64,000 nucleotides of DNA from contig NZ_JAOASI010000018.1 in assembly GCF_025210165.1 (NCBI RefSeq), forward strand, positions 1 through 64,000, read 5' to 3'. The notes under the pieces were generated by a model. That model did no database searches, was not told the DNA's origin, and saw only the letters and a list, made by a program, of their open reading frames with translations. Below, piece by piece: positions 8,914-19,758 of the stretch; positions within the stretch are counted from its first letter, which is position 1, and each line of letters starts with the position of its first letter. The DNA comes from Tepidibacter sp. GTDB lineage: Bacteria > Bacillota > Clostridia > Peptostreptococcales > Peptostreptococcaceae. The translations under genes were made by a program, and so were the position numbers.

Positions 8914-11379
8914 ATGAGGAAAAGAATAAGCTTAATACTAATATTTGCAATGATATTAACTTTAATTCCTATAGATATATCAAATGCAGTAGGAATAGAA
9001 GATACTCTTAGTCTTATAACTAGTAAAGGAAGTATAACCAAAAATCAAGTAGAGGTAGAGTATAATACCAACTATATAGATGTAATATATGGATCTAGTT
9101 ATACTAAGGATGGATCAAAGGATATAAACACTAATATGGATATATTAGTAAATGGAGTTTCGGAAAAAAGTAGCTATAATTTTGTTTTATATCCAGCAGA
9201 GCATAAAATTAGAGTATCTTTAAAGGATTCAGCAAAAACACTAAAACATAGTTCTGTATATAAGGTACATATTGATGCGGGATTATTTAAGGATAGTTCA
9301 AATGTTGCAAGCTTAGAAGCAAATTATATTTTTGTTACAAAGAATACTACAAGTCAAAGTGGTATTATAACTAATGCTGATTACACAGGAGGAACTATAA
9401 CCTATACTTTTATAGATGATATTGTGTTAAAACCTGATGCAATAAATAATAAGCAAAATTATATAACAATAACATCTTCTTTAATAGATAATCTGAAAGA
9501 TCCTTCATATGTATCAGATAATATATCAAACTATACAGTGAAAATAGATTCTAATGATAATAAAAAGCTTATAGTTGAGAGAACGGATAATGGAGATTTT
9601 AAGGAACTTTCAAAATATACAGTTACATTAAAGCCAAATACTGTATACCTTAATAATGGAAATGCTATATATAATGAAGAAAAAATAATAAGCTTTAATA
9701 CAGATAATAAGGAATATATAGTAGATAGTACAGACCCTAGTGATAATGCAACAAGAATAGGACAACATCAAAATATAAGTATAAAGTTCAAAGAAGAGAT
9801 AGATATCAATATAGATAAAACAAAGGTAAGTCTTATATCTAGGAGTGGAAGTATACATACTAATATTCAAGATTACGTTTATGCTTATAAATCTACTGGA
9901 TCTTTAGTAATAGATTCATTAAAAATAGATATGGATAAGCTGTATATGGATACAGCAAAAGAACCTCTTTCAAAAGGGGAGGAGTATACAGTTAAAATAG
10001 GAGCTGGAGCTATTATACTAAAGGGGAGAACAGATTTATCTGGGAATTTATATAAGTACAATAAAGATATAACCTTTAAATTCCAGACTCTAAAGGATAG
10101 ACCAAGTATATCATCTACTTATCCTATTAGTACTTTATCAAATAGATTTGATGAAAATAAGCTACATAAAAAATCAGATGGAACCTATTATTTAACAGTT
10201 GTATTTGATGATTTAGATAAGAGTATTCAGCTTTATAATGATAATAAAACCCCTAGTGGATTTACTCTTTATTCTGAAGGGTCGAGTGAAAATCTTATAG
10301 ATGATACTAAAGAGCTTATTCTAGATAAAGATACATATAGCTCTTCTAAAAAGACCTATATGTATATACCTATAAAAGGTAAGCTTAGTTCAAATACTAA
10401 ATACAATTGGTATGTTCCAGAAAATGTAGTAGAAAATGGAGCTATAGATGGCAATTCTCAAAAACTTTTAAATGAAGCAAAGTCATTTTCATTTACAACA
10501 ACTCCAATACCTACAGTATCAAGACTTGTAGATGCAACTATAGGAGAGGATTATGATGAAGATGAACCTATAATATTAGAAGGCGGAATGATTTATTCAA
10601 ATGGAGTTAGGGTATATTTTGAAAATGAATTTGGACATACTGAATATGCTGAAAAAGTAGTTGTAGATGGTAAAATAATTAAGGTGTATCTCCCGGATAA
10701 AAGTGATAGATTAGAGCCTGGAACTTATAAGATAATAGTTGAAAATGATGAAAATCATAAAATTACTGTGGAATTTGACACATTAAGCGTTATTAAAAAA
10801 GGAGATTTTGCTCCAGCTGAAAATAAGAAAATAATCAAAGATGATTCTAAGGGAAAGGTTGAACAAGATATGAAGGTAAGTGAGGATACTTTAATACTTA
10901 GTTCCTCTTATAAAAATAAAAGTAGCTTGGAATTAGACTTAGATGAGATTATGGGAGAAGATACTTTAGTTAGAAAAATAAAGTACGAGGGAAGCAAAAG
11001 TAGTTTATATTCAAATCTTAATACAAAGTCAAAGTATGCAGATATAGATATATATAATCTAAGACCTGTGGATTATGATAGAGATAAAGATTTTGTTGTG
11101 TCTCTTGGAAGGGTTGAACCATTAGTTATAGATAGTATAAAGAATAAGTTAAGATCAGCTCATATAGTATCTGACTTTATACAGGTTACTGGAGATAATT
11201 TCACCTTTGATAATATAAATATTAAAATCCCATATGAGTATGCAGGTGAGGATACGAAGGTTTTAAGATATGATGAAGAAATGAGAAATTGGTACAGTGT
11301 TCCATTTAGTATTGATAGAGCAGATAAAAATGTATATATTAAATCAAGTAGACAAGGAATATTTGTAGTTGTAGATTAG
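8914..11379 (+). CDS. Secreted multi-Ig-like surface protein
   Basis: This 821-aa protein has an N-terminal signal peptide (residues 1 to about 25, ISNA end). Several ~110-residue beta modules follow that resemble bacterial SbsA-type Ig-like domains (for example DPSDNATRIGQHQNISIKF from about 271). These are structural modules of surface proteins. There is no SLH domain, LPXTG motif or enzyme motif. The last ~180 residues form a distinct C-terminal domain with the pattern LRYDEEMRNWYSV...GIFVVVD. The next protein ends similarly (LRRYDEYKNEWVYV...GRYSIIG). It is the first gene of a tight cluster (10 bp to the next gene). Exact function is unknown; a role in building an extracellular layer or filament is inferred from domains and context. 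Confidence 0.85.
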   Translation: MRKRISLILIFAMILTLIPIDISNAVGIEDTLSLITSKGSITKNQVEVEYNTNYIDVIYGSSYTKDGSKDINTNMDILVNGVSEKSSYNFVLYPAEHKIRVSLKDSAKTLKHSSVYKVHIDAGLFKDSSNVASLEANYIFVTKNTTSQSGIITNADYTGGTITYTFIDDIVLKPDAINNKQNYITITSSLIDNLKDPSYVSDNISNYTVKIDSNDNKKLIVERTDNGDFKELSKYTVTLKPNTVYLNNGNAIYNEEKIISFNTDNKEYIVDSTDPSDNATRIGQHQNISIKFKEEIDINIDKTKVSLISRSGSIHTNIQDYVYAYKSTGSLVIDSLKIDMDKLYMDTAKEPLSKGEEYTVKIGAGAIILKGRTDLSGNLYKYNKDITFKFQTLKDRPSISSTYPISTLSNRFDENKLHKKSDGTYYLTVVFDDLDKSIQLYNDNKTPSGFTLYSEGSSENLIDDTKELILDKDTYSSSKKTYMYIPIKGKLSSNTKYNWYVPENVVENGAIDGNSQKLLNEAKSFSFTTTPIPTVSRLVDATIGEDYDEDEPIILEGGMIYSNGVRVYFENEFGHTEYAEKVVVDGKIIKVYLPDKSDRLEPGTYKIIVENDENHKITVEFDTLSVIKKGDFAPAENKKIIKDDSKGKVEQDMKVSEDTLILSSSYKNKSSLELDLDEIMGEDTLVRKIKYEGSKSSLYSNLNTKSKYADIDIYNLRPVDYDRDKDFVVSLGRVEPLVIDSIKNKLRSAHIVSDFIQVTGDNFTFDNINIKIPYEYAGEDTKVLRYDEEMRNWYSVPFSIDRADKNVYIKSSRQGIFVVVD

Positions 11380-11389
11380 GAGGGGGAGC

Positions 11390-14300
11390 ATGAAAAGAAT
11401 TAATTGGATTAAAAGGGTTACATCTTTTATTCTTGTATTTATGATGGTGTTTGGAATGATGCCGTGGGATGATATGAGTATATACGCATATGATCCAGAT
11501 AAATATTATGTAGATAGTATAGAGATTACTAAGATTTATGAGGATGGAGGGTATGAAGTTAAACAAACGAAGCTTTTAATAACTGGTAATTACTTAAAGG
11601 ATGTAACGGTTGGGACTAATACTGATTTTGGATATCAAGAATTTACAAATCCAAGCCCACATTCAGAATCTGTACTTCAATTTATAGTTCCGGGAGATAA
11701 GCTTGGAAGAGATATAAGAGTTGGGAGTATAGTTATACCTATTGACCAAAGTGAAATACCTTCTATTACGGGTATAGATAAAAGAAATGTAAAGACTGGT
11801 ACTGATACACTTACTATTACTGGATCTAATTTAGATAAAGTAGGTACTTCAGGATATAAAGCATATTATAAAAATGATGATGAGTCAGGTGGACTTGTTA
11901 ATTTTCCAGTAGCATCTAAGACTTCTAATAAATTGATAACTAATCCTTTAACTGGTACTTTAGGTAATAAAAATATAGTTATAACTAAGGAAGAGGATGC
12001 ATATATAAATTTTAATAATAATAATTCACTAAAGATTACAGAGTCATCATCTCCTAATCTTGGTAAAAACAAAATAAAAGTGACTATTAGAAATACTTAT
12101 TCAAAGCAATTTAGGCTTATAGAAGAGATAAACACAACTAATTTGACTATGAACCCAAATAGAGGAGAGGCAGGTACTACATCAAGAAAAGGTGATGAAG
12201 TTATATTTACTGCTGATTCTGGACTTGATGATTGTGATGTGTTTTTCCTTAAAGATAAGAGTGATAAGTTCACAAATGATAAAAAGGGCGTTGATACTAA
12301 CTATAAAGCTGATGTTGATGGAAAGAACTTACTAAAAATACATTTACCTAATTATAAGAAAAATATAATAGAAAATGGAGAATATTATGTTGTAATAACT
12401 AACAAAATAGATGCTGATAAAGATCCAGAGGACTATATAACTAAAAGTTATGTTCTTCCAGAAAAATTTACGATAATAGATGCTAAGCAAAAAATGAAGA
12501 TAGTATCTATATCTCCAGATTCAGGACCAGATACTGGATCAAAAGTTGAAATATCAGGGGTATTCTTTGGAACTCTTAATATACCAGAGTTAATATTAAA
12601 TTCTGATAAAATAAAGGTTCAATCACATGTTGCAGCAGATCAAGAATTAGATATAGATTATGGAAAAAATGATAGTGGAGTATATCAAGGAGGAACTTAC
12701 AAGGGAGAAGTAGTTACTTCTATAACTAGAAAGGTAAAGGTAATTGTAGGGGGAATAGCAACTTTTGCTAAAAAAACAGGGGTTTCAGAATATGAGTATA
12801 GCTTTACTGATGCAATTGATAAAATAAGTGTAGATACAGCACATATTACTGATGCTGCAGATAATCCAATTAAGGATGTTGTTATAGAGACAATCACAAC
12901 TATAAATATAGCAGGAAAAGATCCTGTTGTTATAAAAGATAGAGCTGAGCTTCTTCAGTCGTATACATTTATAGCAAGTACAATGACTCCTGAGGTAAAT
13001 TCTATAACACCAGATAAGATACAAGTGGATAAAGAATCACCAATAAAATATAATTTAGAAGAAGATATGATGGTTTCAATACAAGGAGATAAATTCTTAA
13101 TTCACAAGTACACAAAAGATGATGGAACAGAGGTTGTAAGATATCCAGTAATTGAAATTGGAAGTGATGTAAGGCTTAATAAGAATATTACTGGGGCAGA
13201 TTCTAATCCAAATCTATATCTTAAAATATTTGATAAGTATGGAAAAGAGCTAGATGGAAGTAAGGGAAATGAAATAGGTACTAGGATGATAGTTAAAATA
13301 CCTAAAGGATCATATGTAACTAACATAGGAAAAACATTTGTAAAGGTTATAAATCCAGTAAAGAATCAAGAAACAGAGGGTTTATCTGCAACAAAACCTG
13401 ATGCTGTAGAGTTTGTAGATGCAGTAGATAATCCTATTATTACTACAATTAGTCCAAATATAGTAACTGTAAGTGGAGGAGAAGATGTAGTAATAGAAGG
13501 AAATAACTTTGATAGAGGAGTTAAGGTATTTATAGATGGTAAAGAAGTTAGCGGAATTAACCGTGATGGGGATGGAAGAAAAATAACTTTTAAAGCTCCT
13601 CCAGGAAGAGAGGGAAGTACTCAGCTTCAAGTTATGAATCCTAGTGGTGCAGTTGATATATCTGAATTTATATATGTTACAACTTATACAGATCCTAAAA
13701 TAACTTCTTTTTCTCCTAATAAAGGAAGTAATAATACATTAGTTGTTTTAAAGGGAGACAATTTCTTAAAGCCTCAACCTTCTACAACAGATATAAGTGG
13801 CGCAAATATCTTCAAGCTTATTGGAACTAGAATACTTCTTGGAGATAAAGATATAAATAGCTATAATAAAGAATCTAATAAAATATCACTAAAGTCGTAT
13901 ACATCACTGGGTGATAATAAATTGATATATGAGGACAATAATAAACCTTATATTAGAGATTATTATCAATCTATTATATTATCAGAAAATGATAATATAA
14001 CTACTACAGGAAATTCTTTTTATACATTTGATGTAGATACTAGAGGAGATATAAAGCTATCAAATGGAAAGGATGAAAACTATAAGATTATAGAACATAT
14101 ATCTGGTGACAAATTTAAGGCAACATCAGAGTCTGGAACAGAATTTGAGATAGATGTTTATACAGATAAAATAAAATTAACAGAAACTAAAAATAATTTA
14201 AACACAAAAGATTTATACTTAAAAACGCCATACGTTATAGAAAACAATGTTATAACAGGACATAGAGTAAAAGTTATTAATAAAAATGAGATATATTTTA

Positions 14301-17300
14301 GAATTCCTATTCTAGATGTTGAGAGATGGTATGATGTTACAGTTCAAAATCCAGATACTCAATATGATAAAAGAACAAGTACTCAAGGTTTTTACTACTT
14401 TAAAACTCCTAAGAAAAATCCTACTATAACTAGATTAGAACCAGATAGAGGATCAACTGAAGGTGGTTATACATCTGATATATATGGAAGTGATTTTGAA
14501 TCAAATGGAGATATAAAATCTAGAGTGTTTATAGGTGGAGTAGAAATAGATCCTAAAGATATCATAATAAGTACAGATAAAAATAAAATAACTATTGTAA
14601 TACCTAAATATCCAGGAAACCTTAAAGATGAAATAGAAGGAGATAGAAAAACTGTACCAGTTGTAGTTACTAATTCAGATGGAGGTAACTATTCAAAGGA
14701 AGATGGATTTACTTATGTTATTCCTACAAGTAATCCTCAAATAACTAAGATACTTCCAAATACAGCTAGTGCAGCTGGTGGAGATAAAGTTCAAATATGG
14801 GGAACGGATTTTAGATATTTTGAGCCATATGAAGATGCTAATGGAAATGCTAAATATGATTCTGGAGAAAAATATCAAGATCTTAACAATAATAATAAGT
14901 GGGACAATCTTGAGAATAAGTCTGAGTATGATGCATTAAAAGCTGATTACGAGAATTTAATAAAAGATCCTAATGTTTCTGATGATGAAAAAAAATCTAA
15001 GGATTATAAAAATATACTTCCTAAAATATATTTTGGAAAAAAGTCAGCTAAAATAGTAGATTTTTCTGACGGATATATATCTGTAGAGGTTCCTGTTGGA
15101 GAACAGGGGAATGTAGATGTATATGTACTTAATAATGATTTTGGAACATCTAATAAGGTCAGTTTCACTTATAAATCATCATCTCCTACAATAACTAAAG
15201 TAGTACCTGATATTGGTAAGAAGATAGGTGGAGACAATATAGAGATACATGGAACTGATTTTAGCAGCTCTAAAATAAAGGTACTTAAACAATTGGATGC
15301 ATCACAAGCTGAAGAAAGAGAAATGCCTGTAGTTAGATTTGGAGATATAAAGGATCTTAATATCTCAAATTCATCTATAACTGCTGGAAGCTTGAATGCA
15401 GGTACAATAATTGGTACTAAAGGAAATACTAAGGTTGGAAATCTCGAAGTAGAATATGATTCATCTGACACAAATGATAAAAAGATAAATTTAAAAGCTA
15501 AGATAGGAAACAAGGAATATACAGCTCAAATAACAAATTATAATGATGAAGAACTATACTTATCAATTAAAGACTTGTTAGTGTATAAAGATGATTCAGG
15601 AGATGAGCAGTATACAGGTTACGAGGTTGTTAAAATAAAGATAGACACATATGCTAGAAGAATTATAGTTGATAGAGGATATTCTCCAGAGACTAATCTT
15701 TTGAATAGTGGACAAGTAGAAGTTAAAACGCCTTCTTATTATACAATAGGAAAAGTTCCTATAACTATAATAAATCCAGATAAGGGTGAGGCAAGTGGAG
15801 ATTTTGAATATAAAAATCCAGATAGTTTTCCGAGTATTACTGAGGTAACTAGAGATGGTCAACCTTCTGTAGCAGATAATATAGATGGGAAAGATGTTAA
15901 GGTAGTTAAGGTTAACTATAAAGGTGGAAGTATAATAAGTGTAATAGGATCTGATTTTAGAGAAAATGCAAAAATATCTATAGGTAATATAAAGGAAATT
16001 GATTATGCAAATATTACTCCAACTCTTCCTAATAAGCTTACATTTAAGATAGATGCTGTAGATGAGAAGGAAGTAGGAAAACTTCACAAGGTAGTGGTTC
16101 AAAATGAGGATGGAGCATTTGCAAGCTCTGATTCCCTAAATCCTCCTATATATATAATGTTTACAAAAGGAGAAACTAATCCACAGATAACTTCAATAGA
16201 TCCAGACAGAGGCTTATCAAAAGGAGGAGAACCGGTAACTATAAAAGGTCTTGATTTTAGAGAGACTATGAATGGATATGGAGACAAAAGAATAGCTGTA
16301 TACTTTGGAGAAATAAGAGTTCCAGATGAGCATGTTAGATTTATAGATTATAGAACTATAGAGGTTACAACACCAAAGAGTGATCCAAAGACTGTTGATG
16401 TTAAGATAGAAAATCCAGATGGACAAATTTCAAATTCAGTACAATTTACTTACTTGAGTGATCCTAAGATAACTCAAATAGTAGATGCAAAGGATAATTC
16501 TATAAACATATCCACTATATATGTGGATGGAGGACAAGAGATACAGATAAAGGGTAATGATTTTATGAGTGGAGCAAAAGTTGTATTCAACCCTGTACTT
16601 AAAGAGGCTACAGCTTCTGATAAGGATACAATAACTATAGATAAAAAATCATATGTCTTAGTATCTGGAACTGAAGGTAGTGCCACATTTATAGATGCTC
16701 AAAATTTAAAGGTTACAACTCCAGCTGGAAAACTAGGAGCTAAGGGTGTTATTGTGATCAACCCAGATAAGGCTGGAAGTAATATATATGATGTGGTTTA
16801 TGTAATAGATCAAATAGATGCACCAACAGGTGTAAAGGCAGAGCTTATATACGATAAGTATATAAAAATAGATTGGAATGAAGTAAAGGGTGCTACGTCT
16901 TATGAGATATATGCAGTAGAAGATGATAAGGAAATGTATATTGTTGGAACTACTAATTTAACTACATTCATATATAGAGATGTAAAATCAAAGACAGACT
17001 ATAGGTTCATAATAAAGGCTATAGGAGAATTTGGATTATCAAAAGGCTCAGCAAAAAGTAATGAAGTTACAACTAAATCAGGATCAGGATATGAAGATAA
17101 AGATGGAGAAATAAATGAAAAAACAGTTATAAATAGATCTGGTGATACTGTAAATATACTTATTGGAACAGATGATTATGATGAGAAAGAAACTGTTATA
17201 GACCTTACAAAAGGACAGTATGCAGGAGCTAAGGATGTTGTTATAAGTATACCAGCAAGGGTTGCTACGAGTTATTTAGCAAAGGATGTAAAAGTAACTT

Positions 17301-17698
17301 TAAATGATATGTATATAAAATTTAATCCTACAGCATTTAATGTATCAAAGCTTTATGAAGCTAAAGACAAGGATAAAGCAGGTGTTAAATTAAAAATAGG
17401 AATTAATAAAAAGAATGATGTAGCTTCTTTATCTAATGAGTATGAACTAAAGGCTGATGTATTCATTGGAGCAGATAATACAAGTATAGATTATCTAAAA
17501 AATAATATGGAAATATCTCTTGACTTTGACTGGGCAAAAGCAGATCTTAGAAGAATGAGAAATATTTCGCTTAGAAGATATGATGAATACAAAAACGAAT
17601 GGGTTTATGTAAAGCAGAGAATGGACAATTATTCTACTTCTATTAACTCTCCAGTAAATAGACTTGGAAGATATTCAATTATAGGTAGTAGGAGGTAG
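11390..17698 (+). CDS. Giant IPT/TIG-repeat surface protein with Fn3 domain
   Basis: This 2102-aa secreted protein has a signal peptide to about residue 33 (SIYA). About eleven IPT/TIG modules start near residues 125, 373, 535, 683, 770, 1012, 1117, 1266, 1483, 1600 and 1694. Each shows the pattern ITxIxPDxG...GGxxVxIxGxDF. A fibronectin type III domain follows (about 1809-1900), then a ~190-residue C-terminal domain shared with the previous gene product. Within the seventh module, residues ~1149-1180 hold two Asp/Asn-rich loops (DANGNAKYDSGE and DLNNNNKWD) that look like calcium-binding sites. No SLH domain or sortase signal is seen, so attachment must be indirect. Its size suggests a long rod at the surface. 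Spacing is 10 bp upstream and 3 bp downstream: a clear operon. Confidence 0.88.
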   Translation: MKRINWIKRVTSFILVFMMVFGMMPWDDMSIYAYDPDKYYVDSIEITKIYEDGGYEVKQTKLLITGNYLKDVTVGTNTDFGYQEFTNPSPHSESVLQFIVPGDKLGRDIRVGSIVIPIDQSEIPSITGIDKRNVKTGTDTLTITGSNLDKVGTSGYKAYYKNDDESGGLVNFPVASKTSNKLITNPLTGTLGNKNIVITKEEDAYINFNNNNSLKITESSSPNLGKNKIKVTIRNTYSKQFRLIEEINTTNLTMNPNRGEAGTTSRKGDEVIFTADSGLDDCDVFFLKDKSDKFTNDKKGVDTNYKADVDGKNLLKIHLPNYKKNIIENGEYYVVITNKIDADKDPEDYITKSYVLPEKFTIIDAKQKMKIVSISPDSGPDTGSKVEISGVFFGTLNIPELILNSDKIKVQSHVAADQELDIDYGKNDSGVYQGGTYKGEVVTSITRKVKVIVGGIATFAKKTGVSEYEYSFTDAIDKISVDTAHITDAADNPIKDVVIETITTINIAGKDPVVIKDRAELLQSYTFIASTMTPEVNSITPDKIQVDKESPIKYNLEEDMMVSIQGDKFLIHKYTKDDGTEVVRYPVIEIGSDVRLNKNITGADSNPNLYLKIFDKYGKELDGSKGNEIGTRMIVKIPKGSYVTNIGKTFVKVINPVKNQETEGLSATKPDAVEFVDAVDNPIITTISPNIVTVSGGEDVVIEGNNFDRGVKVFIDGKEVSGINRDGDGRKITFKAPPGREGSTQLQVMNPSGAVDISEFIYVTTYTDPKITSFSPNKGSNNTLVVLKGDNFLKPQPSTTDISGANIFKLIGTRILLGDKDINSYNKESNKISLKSYTSLGDNKLIYEDNNKPYIRDYYQSIILSENDNITTTGNSFYTFDVDTRGDIKLSNGKDENYKIIEHISGDKFKATSESGTEFEIDVYTDKIKLTETKNNLNTKDLYLKTPYVIENNVITGHRVKVINKNEIYFRIPILDVERWYDVTVQNPDTQYDKRTSTQGFYYFKTPKKNPTITRLEPDRGSTEGGYTSDIYGSDFESNGDIKSRVFIGGVEIDPKDIIISTDKNKITIVIPKYPGNLKDEIEGDRKTVPVVVTNSDGGNYSKEDGFTYVIPTSNPQITKILPNTASAAGGDKVQIWGTDFRYFEPYEDANGNAKYDSGEKYQDLNNNNKWDNLENKSEYDALKADYENLIKDPNVSDDEKKSKDYKNILPKIYFGKKSAKIVDFSDGYISVEVPVGEQGNVDVYVLNNDFGTSNKVSFTYKSSSPTITKVVPDIGKKIGGDNIEIHGTDFSSSKIKVLKQLDASQAEEREMPVVRFGDIKDLNISNSSITAGSLNAGTIIGTKGNTKVGNLEVEYDSSDTNDKKINLKAKIGNKEYTAQITNYNDEELYLSIKDLLVYKDDSGDEQYTGYEVVKIKIDTYARRIIVDRGYSPETNLLNSGQVEVKTPSYYTIGKVPITIINPDKGEASGDFEYKNPDSFPSITEVTRDGQPSVADNIDGKDVKVVKVNYKGGSIISVIGSDFRENAKISIGNIKEIDYANITPTLPNKLTFKIDAVDEKEVGKLHKVVVQNEDGAFASSDSLNPPIYIMFTKGETNPQITSIDPDRGLSKGGEPVTIKGLDFRETMNGYGDKRIAVYFGEIRVPDEHVRFIDYRTIEVTTPKSDPKTVDVKIENPDGQISNSVQFTYLSDPKITQIVDAKDNSINISTIYVDGGQEIQIKGNDFMSGAKVVFNPVLKEATASDKDTITIDKKSYVLVSGTEGSATFIDAQNLKVTTPAGKLGAKGVIVINPDKAGSNIYDVVYVIDQIDAPTGVKAELIYDKYIKIDWNEVKGATSYEIYAVEDDKEMYIVGTTNLTTFIYRDVKSKTDYRFIIKAIGEFGLSKGSAKSNEVTTKSGSGYEDKDGEINEKTVINRSGDTVNILIGTDDYDEKETVIDLTKGQYAGAKDVVISIPARVATSYLAKDVKVTLNDMYIKFNPTAFNVSKLYEAKDKDKAGVKLKIGINKKNDVASLSNEYELKADVFIGADNTSIDYLKNNMEISLDFDWAKADLRRMRNISLRRYDEYKNEWVYVKQRMDNYSTSINSPVNRLGRYSIIGSRR

Positions 17699-17701
17699 CT
17701 T

Positions 17702-19318
17702 ATGAGAAAAATATTATCTTTAACAATTATATTTGTATTGAGTTTTTGTACATTGATTCATGCAGATCAATTCTCTCCATATATAGATAAGTATATAGAG
17801 GGTTATATAAAGGATGTATTAGATGGAACAGTTCAAATTGAAGAGTACGATGGTACTCTTCATACATTGAACTTTACAGATGATGTAGTATATATAATAG
17901 ATAATAGAGATGCAACTCTTATAGATTTCAAACCTGGAATGGAAATTTATGCTACTCTTAGAGGCAAAAAGATAGATTATATAGAGAGTTATTCAACTCA
18001 AAATACAGGATATATAGCTAAAGGATCTAAGGTTAGAAATGGAACTATTAAAAAAATAGATAGAAATCAAATAACTTTAGAGTATGTAACTAAAGATGAA
18101 GAAATATTCTATACAACACCAGCAACACAAGTAACTAAGAATGGACAAATTACATCTTTAAATACTTTGTATGTAGGAGATAAGGTCAGATTCTTGTTTG
18201 ATAAAATAGATTCAAATACAGTAAATAAGATTGAGATAAACGACAAATATACTAGCATAAAGAGCTTATATAGGGCTGTAATGAAATCATCTGATGATGT
18301 ATCGGAAAATGTAACACTCTTTAATGTAAAAACTTTAAAGAATGGTAAGTGGGAAAAAGCAAACAATTATACTACTATACCTTATAATAATGAAGTTCCT
18401 GTGTACTCAAATGGATCCAAGATAGAATATAGTGATTTAAAATATTACGCAGGAAAAACAGTTTATTTAGTAGTAAAAGACTTTTTTGGATCAGAAAAAG
18501 TAGAGAGAATGGTTGTAAAGGATTCTTATGAATACAATTTTTCAGATAAAATAGAGGATATAAATTTTTATAGTGATAAATTTGAGCTTGCAAATAAGAA
18601 AAATATATCTCTTAATGATGGAACTATAATAATAAAGAATTCAAGACTTGTAGATAAATACTCTATAAATTCAAAATCAGATGCATTCATAGTAGCCGAG
18701 GGAAGAAATAATTCCTTATCAGCAGATGTAGTGTATATATACAATGAAGATATCAATAATTCAAGTATTGGTCAAAATTATATATATACATCAAAGCTTG
18801 ATGAGATAGATACTTATTCAGTAAAAATAGAAGATTTTAATGTTCTTAATGAAAATGAATGGGAATCGTTTGATTCTGAAAAAGATTTATATTATGATGA
18901 AGATACGTATATATATGATTTAATAAATAATAAGCAACTTACAATAGATGAATTCTCATCACTAGATGCAGATCATAAAAAATATTATGGATATATATAT
19001 ACTGATGGAGACAGAATAAGTTCTATTTATGTAAAAAATAAGATGGATTCTTTATCTGGACAAAGAACCACTATAGGTATGGTTGAGTCACTTGAAAATA
19101 ATGCTAAGATAGGATGGTCTATAAAGATTCAAGATGCAAAAGATTGGAGCAAGAGAAAAGAATCTTGGATGTTAAAGAAGGTATCTATAAATGTAAGTAT
19201 AGATAAGTGTGTAATTATTAAAGATGGAAAACGTATAAGTTATGAGGATATACAAGTTGGAGATAGAATTTATATGGTTAGGGATGATATATACTCTAAG
19301 GTTCTTATAGTTAAGTAG
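17702..19318 (+). CDS. Secreted repeat protein of small beta modules
   Basis: This 538-aa protein has a signal peptide (residues 1-21, IHA end). It is built of repeated 60-70-residue units with the pattern GxIxxI...xIxLxx...YxTxxxTxV...xxLxxGDxVxF. These resemble DUF5666-like OB/beta-barrel modules (for example residues ~34-95, ~97-175 and ~460-535). The same unit type occurs in the SLH protein at 46675-48591. The start follows the giant IPT gene by 3 bp, with the ribosome site (AGTAGGAGG) inside the preceding gene's end. No catalytic motif is visible. It probably belongs to the same surface structure as its two upstream neighbours. Function unknown. Confidence 0.8.
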   Translation: MRKILSLTIIFVLSFCTLIHADQFSPYIDKYIEGYIKDVLDGTVQIEEYDGTLHTLNFTDDVVYIIDNRDATLIDFKPGMEIYATLRGKKIDYIESYSTQNTGYIAKGSKVRNGTIKKIDRNQITLEYVTKDEEIFYTTPATQVTKNGQITSLNTLYVGDKVRFLFDKIDSNTVNKIEINDKYTSIKSLYRAVMKSSDDVSENVTLFNVKTLKNGKWEKANNYTTIPYNNEVPVYSNGSKIEYSDLKYYAGKTVYLVVKDFFGSEKVERMVVKDSYEYNFSDKIEDINFYSDKFELANKKNISLNDGTIIIKNSRLVDKYSINSKSDAFIVAEGRNNSLSADVVYIYNEDINNSSIGQNYIYTSKLDEIDTYSVKIEDFNVLNENEWESFDSEKDLYYDEDTYIYDLINNKQLTIDEFSSLDADHKKYYGYIYTDGDRISSIYVKNKMDSLSGQRTTIGMVESLENNAKIGWSIKIQDAKDWSKRKESWMLKKVSINVSIDKCVIIKDGKRISYEDIQVGDRIYMVRDDIYSKVLIVK

Positions 19319-19338
19319 CTTTTTATACTTAGAGTAGC

Positions 19339-19539
19339 AAAAATATTCATATAAAAATACCACTAATGCAAAGATGTTTTGAAAGAAACTAAGCCTTTAT
19401 CTTATGAATAATCCTAAAGTTTCTAAACTCACTTTGCTCAGACAACGAAACTTATTAACGGATTTTTCAACGATAAAGACTAAGTTTCTTAAATCAAAAC
19501 ATCTGAATGCAGCGTTAACATTTTTATATAAATATTTTT
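19339..19539 (+). repeat. Long-hairpin element, copy C (diverged)
   Basis: The outer arms AAAATATTCATATAAAAAT and ATTTTTATATAAATATTTT pair. Inner arms GATGTTTTGA/TCAAAACATC pair, and the core AATAATCCTAAAGTTTCTAAACTC...CAACGAAACTTATTAACGGATT keeps the family layout. Core bases have changed on both sides (AAGTTTC with GAAACTT here, AAGTTC with GAACTT elsewhere), so pairing is preserved. It lies right after the IPT operon and may end its transcript. Confidence 0.75.
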
Positions 19540-19758
19540 GAATTCTAGCTAAGATAAATTAACGAAATTTAAAATTTATATTAAATTCTCGTAAAGGCAA
19601 ATTATAGTTTCCTTATTAAAAACATATAAGGAGGAAATGATATATTTGAAACTAGCTCTAATTTAATATAAATCCTAAATTTCTGGGATGGTGTTTAATC
19701 AACGAAATTGAAAATTTATGAGGTTAATAGAGAAGATAGATTGAGAGGAGGAGGAAAG
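19540..19758 (+). other. Leader region with 9-codon ORF and direct repeats
   Basis: Between the repeat and the SLH gene, a perfect ribosome site (AAGGAGG) precedes a 9-codon ORF (ATG 19637, TAA ends 19666). The near-identical stretches AACGAAATTTAAAATTTAT (from 19561) and AACGAAATTGAAAATTTAT (from 19701) flank it. It may be a leader peptide or the start of a deleted gene. No promoter was convincing. Confidence 0.35.

Noticed and set aside
15596..16102. A 168-codon open frame on the minus strand inside the IPT gene
   Set aside because: It lies opposite a strongly supported coding sequence, has Tyr/Ile/Cys-rich composition typical of an AT-rich antisense frame, and lacks a ribosome site.
19708..19758. 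Upstream ATG as start of the SLH protein
   Set aside because: No ribosome site precedes it and it would put 17 charged residues before the signal peptide; ATG 19759 has an ideal site.
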